A DNA stretch of 64,000 nt from contig NZ_JACRAH010000001.1 in the NCBI RefSeq assembly GCF_016234775.1, positions 186,001 to 250,000 on the forward strand, written 5' to 3'. Made by a program: the position numbers and the translations under genes. The DNA is from Aquabacterium sp. (GTDB lineage: Bacteria > Pseudomonadota > Gammaproteobacteria > Burkholderiales > Burkholderiaceae_C). Shown here in pieces: positions 1 through 10,058 of the stretch; the first letter of the stretch is position 1, and every line of letters starts with the position of its first letter. The notes beneath the pieces are model-generated. The model had not been told where the DNA came from and did no database searches. It saw only the letters and a list, made by a program, of their open reading frames with translations.

Positions 1-1095
1 GAGCAAGGCCTGCAAGGTCTCGCCTGGTTCGGCTGCGCAGGCCAGGCCGGTGCTGATGCTCACGGCGATGTGCTCGTCGCCCCAAGGGATGTTGATCTGG
101 CAGACCGCTTCGCGCAGGCGTTCGGCCGCTTGCACGGCGCCGTCATGCAGGGTGTGGGGTAGCAGGATGCAGAATTCTTCGCCGCCGTACCGCGCCACGC
201 GGTCTACCTCGCGGGCCTTGGCTTGCAGCGTACGAGACACCGCGCACAACACGGCGTCGCCTGCTGCGTGGCCCAGGCGGTCATTGATGCGCTTGAAATG
301 GTCTATATCGACCAGCAGAACCGTATAAGGATCACCAAAGCGTTGCAGACGCTGGTCTTCACGGTCGAGCAGGTATTCGATGGCGCGGCGGTTGAGCAGT
401 CCGGTCAGGGCGTCGTGGTGCGACAAGTGCTCCAGCCGACGAACCAGGCGCATCACCACGATGTAGCCCAATACGAAACTCGCCAGGATCGACATGGACA
501 CGCTGGCGAACACGAAGATGAACTCCGACACGGCGCTCGACCAGTCCAGCCACGGCCAATGGATGGAGGGCGTCATGCCGGTGAGGGCCACCATGGCAAA
601 TGCCGTCACCGCCACAGTCAGCATGCCCGAGTGCATCCAGGCGGTGACCACATTGAATTCGGTGCGCAGCGGCTTGAACGTTTCCCTGGCCGTCCGGCCC
701 AGCACCAGGCACAGGGCCAGACTGCTGATCACCACACCAGCCGTGTGCCATCCCAGGCGCAGACACACCGTGACGTTGATGACCGCGATACCGACGGCCA
801 CGACGGTGTGCATCACATCGGTCAGGCGCAGTTTCAGGAAGAATTGCAGGCCACGTCGCAGCGAGGTGGCCCCCAGCACCACCAGGGATCCAGCCAGGGC
901 GATGCGAATCGTTTCGCTGCCGAACTCCGGCAACAGCGGCAAGGCCAGCGCCACGCCATTGGCCAGACTGGCCAGCAACCAGTGGCGCGCCGCCTTGCGT
1001 GACAGCCCCAGCCACGAGCCCGCCACCCACCACATTGTCGTCGTCAGACAATGCGTGAGCAGGATAAAGGCCAACAACAAATGGCGGGCTTCCAT
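1..1095 (-). CDS. Membrane-bound diguanylate cyclase (GGDEF), partial
   Basis: Predicted to make the second messenger c-di-GMP from two GTP at the inner membrane. The N-terminal half (about residues 1-205) is a run of hydrophobic segments with no recognised sensor domain. A GGDEF domain begins near residue 225 (SHHDALTGLLNRRAIEY). The active-site motif reads GGEEF near residue 304. It is preceded by RxxD (REVD) exactly five residues upstream, the usual inhibitory I-site, so product feedback inhibition is likely. Start is the ATG at 1095. The reading frame is open to base 1, so the C-terminus lies outside the window. It is transcribed divergently from the VWA gene across a 118-base gap. Confidence 0.93.
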   Translation of the reverse strand, partial: MEARHLLLAFILLTHCLTTTMWWVAGSWLGLSRKAARHWLLASLANGVALALPLLPEFGSETIRIALAGSLVVLGATSLRRGLQFFLKLRLTDVMHTVVAVGIAVINVTVCLRLGWHTAGVVISSLALCLVLGRTARETFKPLRTEFNVVTAWMHSGMLTVAVTAFAMVALTGMTPSIHWPWLDWSSAVSEFIFVFASVSMSILASFVLGYIVVMRLVRRLEHLSHHDALTGLLNRRAIEYLLDREDQRLQRFGDPYTVLLVDIDHFKRINDRLGHAAGDAVLCAVSRTLQAKAREVDRVARYGGEEFCILLPHTLHDGAVQAAERLREAVCQINIPWGDEHIAVSISTGLACAAEPGETLQALL

Positions 1096-1213
1096 GTTTA
1101 CTGCGTGCTCGTGTACCAGTTACAAAACAAAAGTCCTGCAAGGAAACAGACCCTGATCTGACGTTTTCGGCCGCCAGGGGCCAAAATACAGTTTGATTCG
1201 CAGGACCACCTCT

Positions 1214-2386
1214 ATGCTCATCGATTTCTTCTTCGCTTTGCGCTCTGCTCGGCTGCCGGTAACCATTCCGGAGTACCTCAGCTTGCTGGATGCCATCAAG
1301 AATGACGTGATTGGGCCGTCTGTGGATGAGTTTTATCACCTAGCCAAGATGACATTGGTGAAGAATGAAGCGCATTTCGATAAATTTGACCGGGCGTTTT
1401 CCGCCTATTTCAGGGGGGTAAGCGAGACCATCGACTTCTCCAAGGACATCCCTCTGGAGTGGCTGCGCAAGCATTTCGAGCGCGAATTGACGCCGGAAGA
1501 GAAGGCCAAGATCGAAGCCATGGGTTGGGACAAGCTCATGGACCGCTTCAAGGAATTGATGGAAGAGCAGAAGGAACGACACGAAGGCGGCAACAAGTGG
1601 ATCGGGACCGGCGGGACATCACCTTTCGGTGCCTATGGGTATAACCCTGAGGGTTACCGCGTGGGCCAGGATCGCTCCCGTAACCGCAGTGCAGTCAAGG
1701 TCTGGGACAAGCGCGAATTCAAGGACTACGACGATACGGTGGAGCTTGGCACCCGCAATATCAAGGTGGCGCTGAGGCGTTTACGTAAATTTGCGCGCCA
1801 GGGGGCAGCCGAGGAGCTGGACCTGGATAACACCATACATGCAACGGCAGCCAATGCCGGCATGCTGGATATCAAGATGATCCCCGAACGGCACAACGCG
1901 GTGAAGGTGTTGTTGCTCATGGACGTGGGCGGCACCATGGATGACCACATTCACCGCGTGGAGGAGATGTTCTCGGCGGCCAAAACCGAGTTCAAGCATC
2001 TGGAGTTCTATTACTTCCACAACTGCGTGTACGACTTCATGTGGCGCAACAACCACCGCCGCTATACCGAGAAAGTCCCCACCTGGGACATCATCCGCAA
2101 GTACAACAAGGACTACAAGCTGATCTTTGTGGGGGATGCCACCATGAGCCCCTACGAGATCCTGCAGGCCGGCGGCAGCGTGGAATACAACAACGAAGAG
2201 CCCGGCGCGGAGTGGATCTCGCGCCTGACGCATGCTTTCCCCAATTTCGTGTGGATCAATCCGGAGCCACAAGGTGTGTGGAACTATCGGCAGAGCGTGT
2301 CCATCATGCAGCAGTTGATGGGCGGCCGGATGTTCCCTATGACCTTGCAAGGCCTGGAAGGGGCCATGCGCCTGCTCAGCAAATAA
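1214..2386 (+). CDS. VWA domain protein, CoxE-like
   Basis: About 390 residues of the CoxE-like von Willebrand factor A family, soluble, with no signal peptide. The MIDAS-type metal site reads DVGGT near residue 237 instead of the classical DxSxS. A Gly-rich stretch (about residues 132-147) precedes the VWA domain. Relatives normally work with a MoxR-type AAA+ ATPase in assembling or maturing protein complexes, and no MoxR gene is visible next to it. An in-frame TTG lies seven codons upstream at 1193, but the ATG at 1214 gives the usual family N-terminus (MLIDFFFALR). The stop is directly followed by the tamA start, suggesting cotranscription with tamAB. Confidence 0.85.
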   Translation: MLIDFFFALRSARLPVTIPEYLSLLDAIKNDVIGPSVDEFYHLAKMTLVKNEAHFDKFDRAFSAYFRGVSETIDFSKDIPLEWLRKHFERELTPEEKAKIEAMGWDKLMDRFKELMEEQKERHEGGNKWIGTGGTSPFGAYGYNPEGYRVGQDRSRNRSAVKVWDKREFKDYDDTVELGTRNIKVALRRLRKFARQGAAEELDLDNTIHATAANAGMLDIKMIPERHNAVKVLLLMDVGGTMDDHIHRVEEMFSAAKTEFKHLEFYYFHNCVYDFMWRNNHRRYTEKVPTWDIIRKYNKDYKLIFVGDATMSPYEILQAGGSVEYNNEEPGAEWISRLTHAFPNFVWINPEPQGVWNYRQSVSIMQQLMGGRMFPMTLQGLEGAMRLLSK

Positions 2387-4327
2387 ATGACGGGACACAA
2401 GCCCACGGGCGGCACGGGCAGGAGCGGTTTCGGGGCGGCCTGTCTGCTTGGCCTTGTCCTGCCTGCCTTGTTGCTTGATGGCGCCTGGGCTCAATCAGCA
2501 CCTGATCTGGCTGCTCAGGACAACGAGCCCGCGGCCAATGTGCCTGCGCAGCCCCAGACCGGCGAGTTGCCTCGTTCCGACCGCGCCAAACCCGTGGTGT
2601 GGCACTTGCAGATCGATGCCCCCAGGCCACTGGACAAACTGCTGCGCAATTTCCTGGATCTGGCCCGTTTCCAGGAGGAGTCCAGCAAGGATCAGAGCCT
2701 GGGTATCCGGCGCAGCGAGTTGCGCCGGTTGGTGGTGTTTGCACCGGACCAGGCCAGAGCCTTGCTCGAGGCGGAGGGGTACTTCAACGCCCACATCGTG
2801 ACCCGGGTCAGCGACGAGGTCGAGGGGCAGCCTGTGGTGGTCAGCATGGAAGTGGATCCTGGGCCACAAACCGTGGTCAGCAAGGTGCAGTTCGTGTTTG
2901 AAGGCGATCTGGACACCCGACTAAGCAACAGCGATCCCCTGGCGCAGGCGCTGCTGGACCGGCTGGAGCGCAATTGGGCCTTGCCGGAGGGGCAGGTGTT
3001 CAGGCAGGCGGACTGGTCGGCGGCCAAGAATGGCGCGCTGGCGCGCATGCGGGCCGAAGGCTACCCCCTGGCCAGTTGGAGCGGTACCTCCGTCACGGTG
3101 GACGCGCAGACACGCCAGGCCAAGATCTTTCTGGTGGCCGATTCTGGTACGGCCGTGGCCTTTGGTGACATCAAGGTGGAGGGGTTGAACCGGCAGCCCG
3201 CTTCGGCCGTGATCAATCTGGCCCCTTTCCACAAGGGGGATCCGTACAGCGAAAAGCAGTTGCTGGACTGGCAGGAGCGCATCCAGAAGCTCAACATGTT
3301 CGACAACGTGTTCGTGACGACGGATCTGGATCCGACGCAGGCACAGTCGGCGCCCGTGCTGGTTCAGTTGCACGAGTTGCCCATGCAGACGGCCACAACG
3401 GGTGTTGGTATCAGCAGCAACACAGGCCCGCGTGTGTCGGGTGAACACGGGCATCGCAACATCTTCGGGCTGGATTGGCAAAGCAAGGCCAAGGTGCAGA
3501 TCGGTCGCAAGGAGTCGACGGGGCAGTTGGACCTGACATCCCATCCCTGGCCGGGGCGCCGAAGAGGGCTGATCTCGGCACAGGGCTCGTACCAACTCGA
3601 TGACAACGATGCCGTCACCTCAAGCCAGTACTTGCGCTTCGGTCTCTTGCGCGAAGGCGAGCGGCTAGAGCGCACGGACTATCTGGAGTTCCAACGCGCC
3701 GAAGTGCGCTCGTCGGAAGGGCTAGTGGTGTCCAACGCCTCGGCTGTGAGCGGCACATCGCAATGGATCTTCCGTGATGTGGACAGCCAGATCCTGCCGA
3801 CCAAGGGCTCGACCAGCCTGGGTCAACTGACGGGTGGCCGCTCGTACTCGGCACTCGATGAGCAGGGTTATTTTGGCCGGGCCTATGCCCGCGTGACGGG
3901 CTATCTGCCGCTGTGGTCGCACTGGTATGCCACGGCGCGCGCCGAGGTAGGGCAGGTCTTTGCCCGTGATGCCGTCAGCGTGCCGGATACCTTGTTGTTT
4001 CGCGCAGGTGGTGATGACTCGGTCAGAGGCTATGCCTACCGGTCGCTGGGGGTACTCAACGAAGGTGTGGTGGTGGGCGGTCGATCGATGGGCACAGGCA
4101 GCCTGGAGCTGGCGCACCCCTTGTCGAGCAAGATGCCCAGCCTGTGGGGGGCCTTGTTCATCGATGCCGGTGATGCCGCCAACCGGTTTGGCGATCTGCA
4201 GCCCAAGGTCGGTTATGGCGCGGGTATTCGCTGGCGCAGCCCGGTCGGGCCCTTGCGCCTGGATCTGGCCTATGGCAACGAGGTGCAGCGCTGGCGCATG
4301 CACTTCAGCGTGGGGATCAGCCTGTGA
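2387..4327 (+). CDS. tamA: Translocation and assembly module protein TamA (Omp85 family)
   Basis: Outer-membrane Omp85/BamA-superfamily protein of 646 residues. It begins with a signal peptide likely cleaved after AWA (about residue 36). POTRA-type periplasmic repeats follow to about residue 340, with the typical GDPYSEKQL segment near 285. A C-terminal 16-strand barrel ends in an aromatic/hydrophobic strand (MHFSVGISL). TamA with inner-membrane-anchored TamB is known to assist outer-membrane protein assembly and phospholipid transport between membranes. The ATG directly follows the upstream TAA, and the stop overlaps the tamB GTG start, so tamA and tamB are translationally coupled. Length and gene order fit proteobacterial tamAB. 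Confidence 0.93.
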   Translation: MTGHKPTGGTGRSGFGAACLLGLVLPALLLDGAWAQSAPDLAAQDNEPAANVPAQPQTGELPRSDRAKPVVWHLQIDAPRPLDKLLRNFLDLARFQEESSKDQSLGIRRSELRRLVVFAPDQARALLEAEGYFNAHIVTRVSDEVEGQPVVVSMEVDPGPQTVVSKVQFVFEGDLDTRLSNSDPLAQALLDRLERNWALPEGQVFRQADWSAAKNGALARMRAEGYPLASWSGTSVTVDAQTRQAKIFLVADSGTAVAFGDIKVEGLNRQPASAVINLAPFHKGDPYSEKQLLDWQERIQKLNMFDNVFVTTDLDPTQAQSAPVLVQLHELPMQTATTGVGISSNTGPRVSGEHGHRNIFGLDWQSKAKVQIGRKESTGQLDLTSHPWPGRRRGLISAQGSYQLDDNDAVTSSQYLRFGLLREGERLERTDYLEFQRAEVRSSEGLVVSNASAVSGTSQWIFRDVDSQILPTKGSTSLGQLTGGRSYSALDEQGYFGRAYARVTGYLPLWSHWYATARAEVGQVFARDAVSVPDTLLFRAGGDDSVRGYAYRSLGVLNEGVVVGGRSMGTGSLELAHPLSSKMPSLWGALFIDAGDAANRFGDLQPKVGYGAGIRWRSPVGPLRLDLAYGNEVQRWRMHFSVGISL

Positions 4328-7300
4328 TCGGCCTGCTGGGCAAACTGCTGCGCGCCTTGCTGGTTCTGCTGGCAGCGGCGGGCGTGTTGATCGGTGCCGT
4401 GTGGGCGCTGGCGCACAACGAGGCGGCCACATCGCATCTGCTGCCGCTGGTGCCGGGCATCAAGGTGTCGGGGCCGCAGGGCGCCTTGCTGGGTGATTTC
4501 CAGGCGACGCGCATCGACATCAGCTTGCCCAGATCCGGGCGCCTGACCTTGATGGAGCCATCGTGGCAGCAACTGAGCATCAAGCCCGATCTCACGGCCT
4601 CATGGTGGTTCGGCCTGGACGTGGCGCAGATCAAGGCGCGCAAGCTGGAGCTGGTGTGGGTGCCGGATCCCGTGGTCACGCCCTTGAAGGCGCCACAGGA
4701 CCTGGGTCTGCCGTTTTCCTTGCGGGTGAAACGCGTGCTGGTGGCGTCGGCGCACAGCAGCCTGTGGGGTGATGGCGCGCCGCTTCAGGCGCTGGATGCT
4801 GCCGTGGCCGCGCAACAGGGTGGCCAGGTGCCTGCGGTGCACCTGGTCCAGCTCGCGCATCTGAACTGGTTGAACTGGTCGTTCAAAGGTGTGGCGCAAC
4901 TGGGTGTGAATCAGGGGCTGCCGCTGAAGGCGGACGTGCAGGCCCTCCAGAACACCGCGCCCGCTCAGGAGGGCGGCACCGAGCCGCAGGCGAAGGGCGA
5001 GGCCGTGTTGCATGCGCAAGGCCCCCTGGCCCAGCTGCTGGTGCGGGCAAAACTGAGCCTTCAGCAAGGCGGCCGTTCAACTCAAAGCCTGACACTGGAT
5101 GGCGAGGTGCAGCCCTTTGCGGCCTGGCCGGTGTCGCGCCTGACCGCTTCGGTGAAGAACCTGAATCTGGCCGATCTGCATCCGGGCCTGCCGGGTACGC
5201 TGCTGCATGGGCAGGTGAGCCTGGCGCCGACTGCGCGCAAGGCGCTTCAGGCTCGGCTGGACCTGCGCAACGAGCAAGCCGGTGCCTGGGACGATCAGCG
5301 TCTGCCCCTGCGAGCCCTGAAAGGGCTGCTCCTGCTGCCTGATGTACATGCTGCCCAGGATCTGACCCACGCCTGGCGACAGGGCGAGCTGGAGCTGGTA
5401 GCGCAGTTGCCTTCTGTGGCCGGTCATGCCCCGGGCGATCTGACGGTGTCGGGTGGCTGGGGTGGCCAGCGTGTGCTCAAGGCGCAATGGCGCGGTGTGG
5501 AGCCGCAAGCGCTGTATGGCTTGGCGCCTGCCTTGCAGCTGCAAGGGGCTTTGCAGCTCAAGCCCGACTGGGCCAGTGTGGCCAAGGCGCCGGCTTCGGG
5601 CTGGGCACAATTGCGCTCGACTGTGGACTTGAACGTGACGGGCCTTTTCGGGCCCACCTTCTCGACACGGCCCGCGACATCGGGCAAGAAGGGGCGCACG
5701 CAGGGGGATGTGCCCGTCAGCCTGGCCATGGAGGGGCGCTATGCGCCCGGTCAGTTCGAGGTGGCTGCGCTGCGGCTGCAGTCTCAGGCTTCGCAGGCCG
5801 ATCTCAGTGAGGCGGTACTGCGGTGGGGGGCGCCTGCACCGGCTCCCGCATGGTCCGTCAAGGGCCATTTGAAGGTGAAGGATTTTGATCCCCAGGTGTG
5901 GCTGCCATGGCCTGCGGGCATGAACGGGCGCAATCAGTTGAACGGCGAGTTGGGCGTGGCGCTGGACGCCAACTGGCGGGGGCGACTGGATCTGGGGCTG
6001 CAGTCCAGTCAATTGGCGGGCGTGTCCTTGTTCGGGCAGGCCCAGTGGCGCTCGCCTCAGTCGCCGCAGCGCATGTCGCTGGCGCTGGATCTGAACGCAG
6101 GAGGCAACCAGGTACAGGCCCACGCTGACGTGCCGTGGCGCATGGGCAGCGATGGCCGGCTGCAATGGTCGCAAGAGGCCAGCTGGCAAGGCACCGTGCA
6201 CGCCCCCGCGCTCCAGAGCCTGCAGGCTGTGGCGCCGTTGATCGGTGCACGTCAGGTGTCCGGCGTGGTCGATGGTGCCTTCAAAGGGCACGGTGTGTGG
6301 CCCCAATTGAAAACGGATGGGCAGTTGTCGGTGTCGCGCCTGCAGTGGGTCATGGCCAATGGCGTTCAGATGGGGCTGTCATCAGGTCAAGCCAGTTGGG
6401 CTGTGGACGGCCAATCGGCTGATGCGCCAGTACGTCTGCAGCTCCATCTGGCGCAATGGCAGACCGCCCATGTGTTGCTGGAGGAGGCGCAGTGGCACGT
6501 CAGAGGCAGCGTGCGTCAACACGAGTCGCAACTCACGGCGGACCTGAGTCACAAGCCGCAAACCGGTGGCAGGACGTCCCATTTCCATGTGGCTGCTGCC
6601 GTACAGGGCGGCTGGCAGGCGCAGGCCATGAGCTGGCAAGGGCGTGTCAACGAACTGCTCGTCAATCTGGCTGGCAACAAGCCTCGCAGCTTGCTGCAGG
6701 CGCAGCCCTTTGGCTTGGTCTGGCGAGATGCCCCGGACGGGCGCTCCTTGCGTGTGGAGCCCACGGCCCTGATGGTGATGGGTGCCGACATGCACCTGAA
6801 AAAGCTGAACTGGCAGGCCTTGTCTGCCGCCAGCGACCCGGTCGGCGAGGTCGAGGCCTCGCTCGAACTGGATCCCTTGAACCTGCCTGCCTTGCTGACG
6901 TCGTGGCAACCTCAGGCCGGATGGGGCGGGGACCTGTTGCTCCATGGCCGGGTCGATCTGCACCACAGCGCCCGCCAGCCCTGGGTGGTGGATGCCTATG
7001 TGGCACGCCAGTCCGGCGACCTCAGCTTGAGCGAGCCCACCATCCAGGGCAACAGCACGCAGCGTCTGGGTATCCGTGACGCCCGTGTCGCGCTGCAGGC
7101 GCGCGATGGCGTGTGGACCATGACGCAGCAGTTTGATGGCCGTGTGCTGGGTGTGCTCAAAGGGCGGCAGGTGGTGCAGGCGCGTTCGGCCGACGTGTTG
7201 CCTCAGGCGAGCGATCCCTTGTCCGGTCAACTGGATCTGCAGATCGCCAACTTGCGCCCCTGGGGTACCTGGGTTCCGGCTGGCTGGCGCCTGACAGGGC

Positions 7301-8541
7301 AGATGCAGGCCAAGGCCGAACTCGGTGGCACGCTGGGTGTGCCGCTCTACACGGGGCAGATCAAGGGACAAAGCCTGGGCTTGGGCCAGGCGCTGATGGG
7401 CATCAACCTGACAGACGGGCAACTGCAGGTGGATCTGGCCGGAGAGCACGTCAAGTTGACGCAGTTCACGGCTCAGTCGGGTTCACAAGGTGGCCGCATC
7501 GGTGCGCAGGGCGAGCTATTGCTCAGTGAATCCCCCCAGGCGCAGTTGACCGTCAAGGCAGAACGCTTCGCGCTGTTGCAGCGCGTCGACCGGCGTGTCG
7601 TGATCAGTGGCGACGCGCAGGCCAGCTTTGGTGCCGAAGACATCAAGGTAGATGGTCAGTTGCAGGTGGACGAGGGGCTGATCGACATCACGCGCTCAGA
7701 CGCTCCGACCATCGGTGACGATGTCAACGTGCTGAATCGGCCTGGCGAGGATCCCGAAGAGCAGGCCGAAGTGGCAGCGGCAACCAGCAACGGTAATGGC
7801 AGCAAGCGCAAGCTCAGCGCCAACGTGGCCGTGGACCTGGGGCACAAGCTCAAGCTCAAAGGCAAGGGGCTGGATGCCTATCTGGCCGGCAAGCTGCGTT
7901 TGACGACGCCTTCGAACCGGCCAGCGCTCAATGGCACCGTGCATGTCGAGAACGGCACCTTTGCAGCCTATGGGCAGAAGCTGGTGATCGAGCGCGGCGA
8001 CGTGGTGTTCACGGGTGCGATCGAGAATCCCCGCCTCGATATTCTGGCCATGCGGCCCCAGTCGCCCACGGCTTCTGCCAGCGATGTGAAGGTCGGGGTC
8101 AATATCACCGGCACGGCCCAGGATCCTCGCATCCGCCTGTATTCTGATCCCTCCATGTCCGAGACGGAAAAGTTGTCCTGGCTGGTGCTGGGTCGAGGGC
8201 CCACAGGCCTGGGCGGGGCGGACATCGGCCTGCTGCAGAGCGCGGCCGTGGCCCTGTTGTCTGGCGAGGGGAGTTCACCTTCAGACAATCTGGTGGCGAT
8301 GCTGGGCCTGGATGAACTGTCGGTGCGACAAACGGAAAGTGCGGGCTCCACGGCTCGCGATACCGTGGTCAACCTGGGCAAGCAGGTCTCCAAATACTGG
8401 TACGTGGGCTACGAACGCAACCTCAATGCCACCAGTGGCAACTGGCAACTGATCTACCGACTGGCGCAGCGCTTCACGGTGCGTGCCCAGGCCGGTGATG
8501 ACAACGCAGTTGACTTCATCTGGGCATGGAGATGGGATTGA
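4324..8541 (+). CDS. tamB: Translocation and assembly module protein TamB
   Basis: Large AsmA/TamB-superfamily protein of 1405 residues with one N-terminal transmembrane anchor (about residues 4-28) and a very long periplasmic beta-rich body. The C-terminal TamB (DUF490) domain occupies roughly the last 350 residues and ends in an aromatic strand (FIWAWRWD). The family is thought to form a hydrophobic groove bridging the periplasm for lipid or protein passage. Start is the GTG at 4324, overlapping the tamA stop by four bases. Length is normal for betaproteobacteria. The stop is only two bases from the convergent DUF3422 gene, with no room for a conventional terminator. Confidence 0.93.
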   Translation: MIGLLGKLLRALLVLLAAAGVLIGAVWALAHNEAATSHLLPLVPGIKVSGPQGALLGDFQATRIDISLPRSGRLTLMEPSWQQLSIKPDLTASWWFGLDVAQIKARKLELVWVPDPVVTPLKAPQDLGLPFSLRVKRVLVASAHSSLWGDGAPLQALDAAVAAQQGGQVPAVHLVQLAHLNWLNWSFKGVAQLGVNQGLPLKADVQALQNTAPAQEGGTEPQAKGEAVLHAQGPLAQLLVRAKLSLQQGGRSTQSLTLDGEVQPFAAWPVSRLTASVKNLNLADLHPGLPGTLLHGQVSLAPTARKALQARLDLRNEQAGAWDDQRLPLRALKGLLLLPDVHAAQDLTHAWRQGELELVAQLPSVAGHAPGDLTVSGGWGGQRVLKAQWRGVEPQALYGLAPALQLQGALQLKPDWASVAKAPASGWAQLRSTVDLNVTGLFGPTFSTRPATSGKKGRTQGDVPVSLAMEGRYAPGQFEVAALRLQSQASQADLSEAVLRWGAPAPAPAWSVKGHLKVKDFDPQVWLPWPAGMNGRNQLNGELGVALDANWRGRLDLGLQSSQLAGVSLFGQAQWRSPQSPQRMSLALDLNAGGNQVQAHADVPWRMGSDGRLQWSQEASWQGTVHAPALQSLQAVAPLIGARQVSGVVDGAFKGHGVWPQLKTDGQLSVSRLQWVMANGVQMGLSSGQASWAVDGQSADAPVRLQLHLAQWQTAHVLLEEAQWHVRGSVRQHESQLTADLSHKPQTGGRTSHFHVAAAVQGGWQAQAMSWQGRVNELLVNLAGNKPRSLLQAQPFGLVWRDAPDGRSLRVEPTALMVMGADMHLKKLNWQALSAASDPVGEVEASLELDPLNLPALLTSWQPQAGWGGDLLLHGRVDLHHSARQPWVVDAYVARQSGDLSLSEPTIQGNSTQRLGIRDARVALQARDGVWTMTQQFDGRVLGVLKGRQVVQARSADVLPQASDPLSGQLDLQIANLRPWGTWVPAGWRLTGQMQAKAELGGTLGVPLYTGQIKGQSLGLGQALMGINLTDGQLQVDLAGEHVKLTQFTAQSGSQGGRIGAQGELLLSESPQAQLTVKAERFALLQRVDRRVVISGDAQASFGAEDIKVDGQLQVDEGLIDITRSDAPTIGDDVNVLNRPGEDPEEQAEVAAATSNGNGSKRKLSANVAVDLGHKLKLKGKGLDAYLAGKLRLTTPSNRPALNGTVHVENGTFAAYGQKLVIERGDVVFTGAIENPRLDILAMRPQSPTASASDVKVGVNITGTAQDPRIRLYSDPSMSETEKLSWLVLGRGPTGLGGADIGLLQSAAVALLSGEGSSPSDNLVAMLGLDELSVRQTESAGSTARDTVVNLGKQVSKYWYVGYERNLNATSGNWQLIYRLAQRFTVRAQAGDDNAVDFIWAWRWD

Positions 8542-8543
8542 GT

Positions 8544-9896
8544 TCAGTGCCCCTCGGCATGCAGCTTCTTGTGAATCTGCCGTACGCCCCACCAGATGGC
8601 CAACAGCACCAGCGGGATCATCGCGCCTGCCAGCATCTCGGGGTTGACCGGTAGCCCCACCGCTTTGGCTGCCTTGCCACCGTACAGCACCAGGCTGATC
8701 ACGTAATAGGCAATGGCCGCGATCGACAGGCCTTCCACGGTGCTTTGCAGCCTCAGTTGCAACTCCTGCCCCTTGGTGAGCTTTTCCAGCAGCATCTGGT
8801 TTTGCGTTTCGGTGGCGATGTCCACCCGGGTGCGCAACAGGGCACTGGCACGCTCGATCCGCTGAGACAGAGAGCCCAGGCGCTGGGCCGTAGCCTGTAC
8901 GGTGGCCATGGCCGGTGACAGGCGTTTGAGCAGGAACTCGCCCACCATCTGCGTGCCTGGGATGGCGGTTTCGCGCAATTGCTCGATACGTTGCTCGACC
9001 AGGCCCGAGTAGGCGCGCGTGGCCGAGAACCGGTACATGTGCTCCGACGTTGCTTTTTCAACGCGCGCGGCCAGGTGGATGAGTTGTGTCAGCAAGTCCT
9101 GATCTGACGCATCTGCGCTTTCCATGCGAGCGGTGATGACGGCCAGTTGCGCTTCCGATTCGGTCAGCATGGCGCTGATCTCTTTGGCTACGGGCAGGCC
9201 ACGCAAGGCCATGAGCCGGTAGGTTTCCAACTCCAGCAGGCGTTGAGACGTGCGGCCCGAGCGGAGCTCCGACGTGTTGGGGGGGGACACCACCAGCAGG
9301 CGCTCGAAGCCACTTTCGCGCAAGTGGAAGTCCGTGAACACGCACGAACGCTTGATGCCCAACAGGGAGACGACGGTCTCTCGCCCTTCGAACCACGGTG
9401 TGGCCGTGGCGCGCATGGCTGCAACGTCGTCCACATCACCGTTGATCATCGCCAGGGTGATGGCGGCCACGGTCCGCCCGGGGATGGCGGCCAGCCAGGC
9501 TGGATCCACAACGAGCGAGCGCAGCAGCTCGGCTTCGTCGCCCGTTTGCAGAACATGGTCCGGCAAGGCCTGGACGATCGAATAGCGGGTGAACTCGGTG
9601 TGGCGCTCCCACTTGAGCGTGTGGTTGGCAAAACGCAGACGCAGGAAGTTGCCATGCAGTTGCGCCAGCGTGAGTGACTCCTGGTCTGGGAGCTGTTGCA
9701 GATGGCGCCATTCCTGCTCGCGGCTGATGCCTTCGTTGAGCACGGCCACGTACACCACCAGGGCGGGCAGCCGGATGCGGGCGGGCGGGCGGGCGTGGAC
9801 CTCGTTGTGCAGGACCTCGCGCAAGGGGTCATCCGAGGGCAGGGCCTTGGGCAGAGCGGATGGCGAGCGGGTGTGGGAGGCAATGTCGGAGGTCAT
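8544..9896 (-). CDS. DUF3422 family membrane protein
   Basis: About 450 residues matching the DUF3422 family, which is common in proteobacteria and has no established function. The N-terminus holds the family-typical segment LREVLHNEVHARPP. The middle is helical, with a probable coiled coil around residues 230-380. The C-terminus has two transmembrane helices (about 385-405 and 420-440) and a short basic tail. The ATG at 9896 is preferred over a GTG two codons upstream. It is convergent with tamB and nothing nearby indicates a shared pathway. Confidence 0.85.
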   Translation of the reverse strand: MTSDIASHTRSPSALPKALPSDDPLREVLHNEVHARPPARIRLPALVVYVAVLNEGISREQEWRHLQQLPDQESLTLAQLHGNFLRLRFANHTLKWERHTEFTRYSIVQALPDHVLQTGDEAELLRSLVVDPAWLAAIPGRTVAAITLAMINGDVDDVAAMRATATPWFEGRETVVSLLGIKRSCVFTDFHLRESGFERLLVVSPPNTSELRSGRTSQRLLELETYRLMALRGLPVAKEISAMLTESEAQLAVITARMESADASDQDLLTQLIHLAARVEKATSEHMYRFSATRAYSGLVEQRIEQLRETAIPGTQMVGEFLLKRLSPAMATVQATAQRLGSLSQRIERASALLRTRVDIATETQNQMLLEKLTKGQELQLRLQSTVEGLSIAAIAYYVISLVLYGGKAAKAVGLPVNPEMLAGAMIPLVLLAIWWGVRQIHKKLHAEGH

Positions 9897-10058
9897 GAAC
9901 ACTCGTCAGGCGATGAAGACAGCCCCTTGATCCTACATGCATGCAAGCCGCAGGCCCGGCGGCCGCTTTGTTTTGACGCAAGTGTCGGCTCGCACGCGTC
10001 GCCCCAAGGGCGTGGATGAGGCAAACTTCAGGCAAAGCAACAAGACGAGGTCAGCAGC

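Noticed and set aside
359..1339. A 326-codon minus-strand frame overlapping the diguanylate cyclase
   Set aside because: The correct frame, carrying RxxD and GGEEF, runs from 1095 to 1. This one is out of frame and also overlaps the start of the VWA gene.
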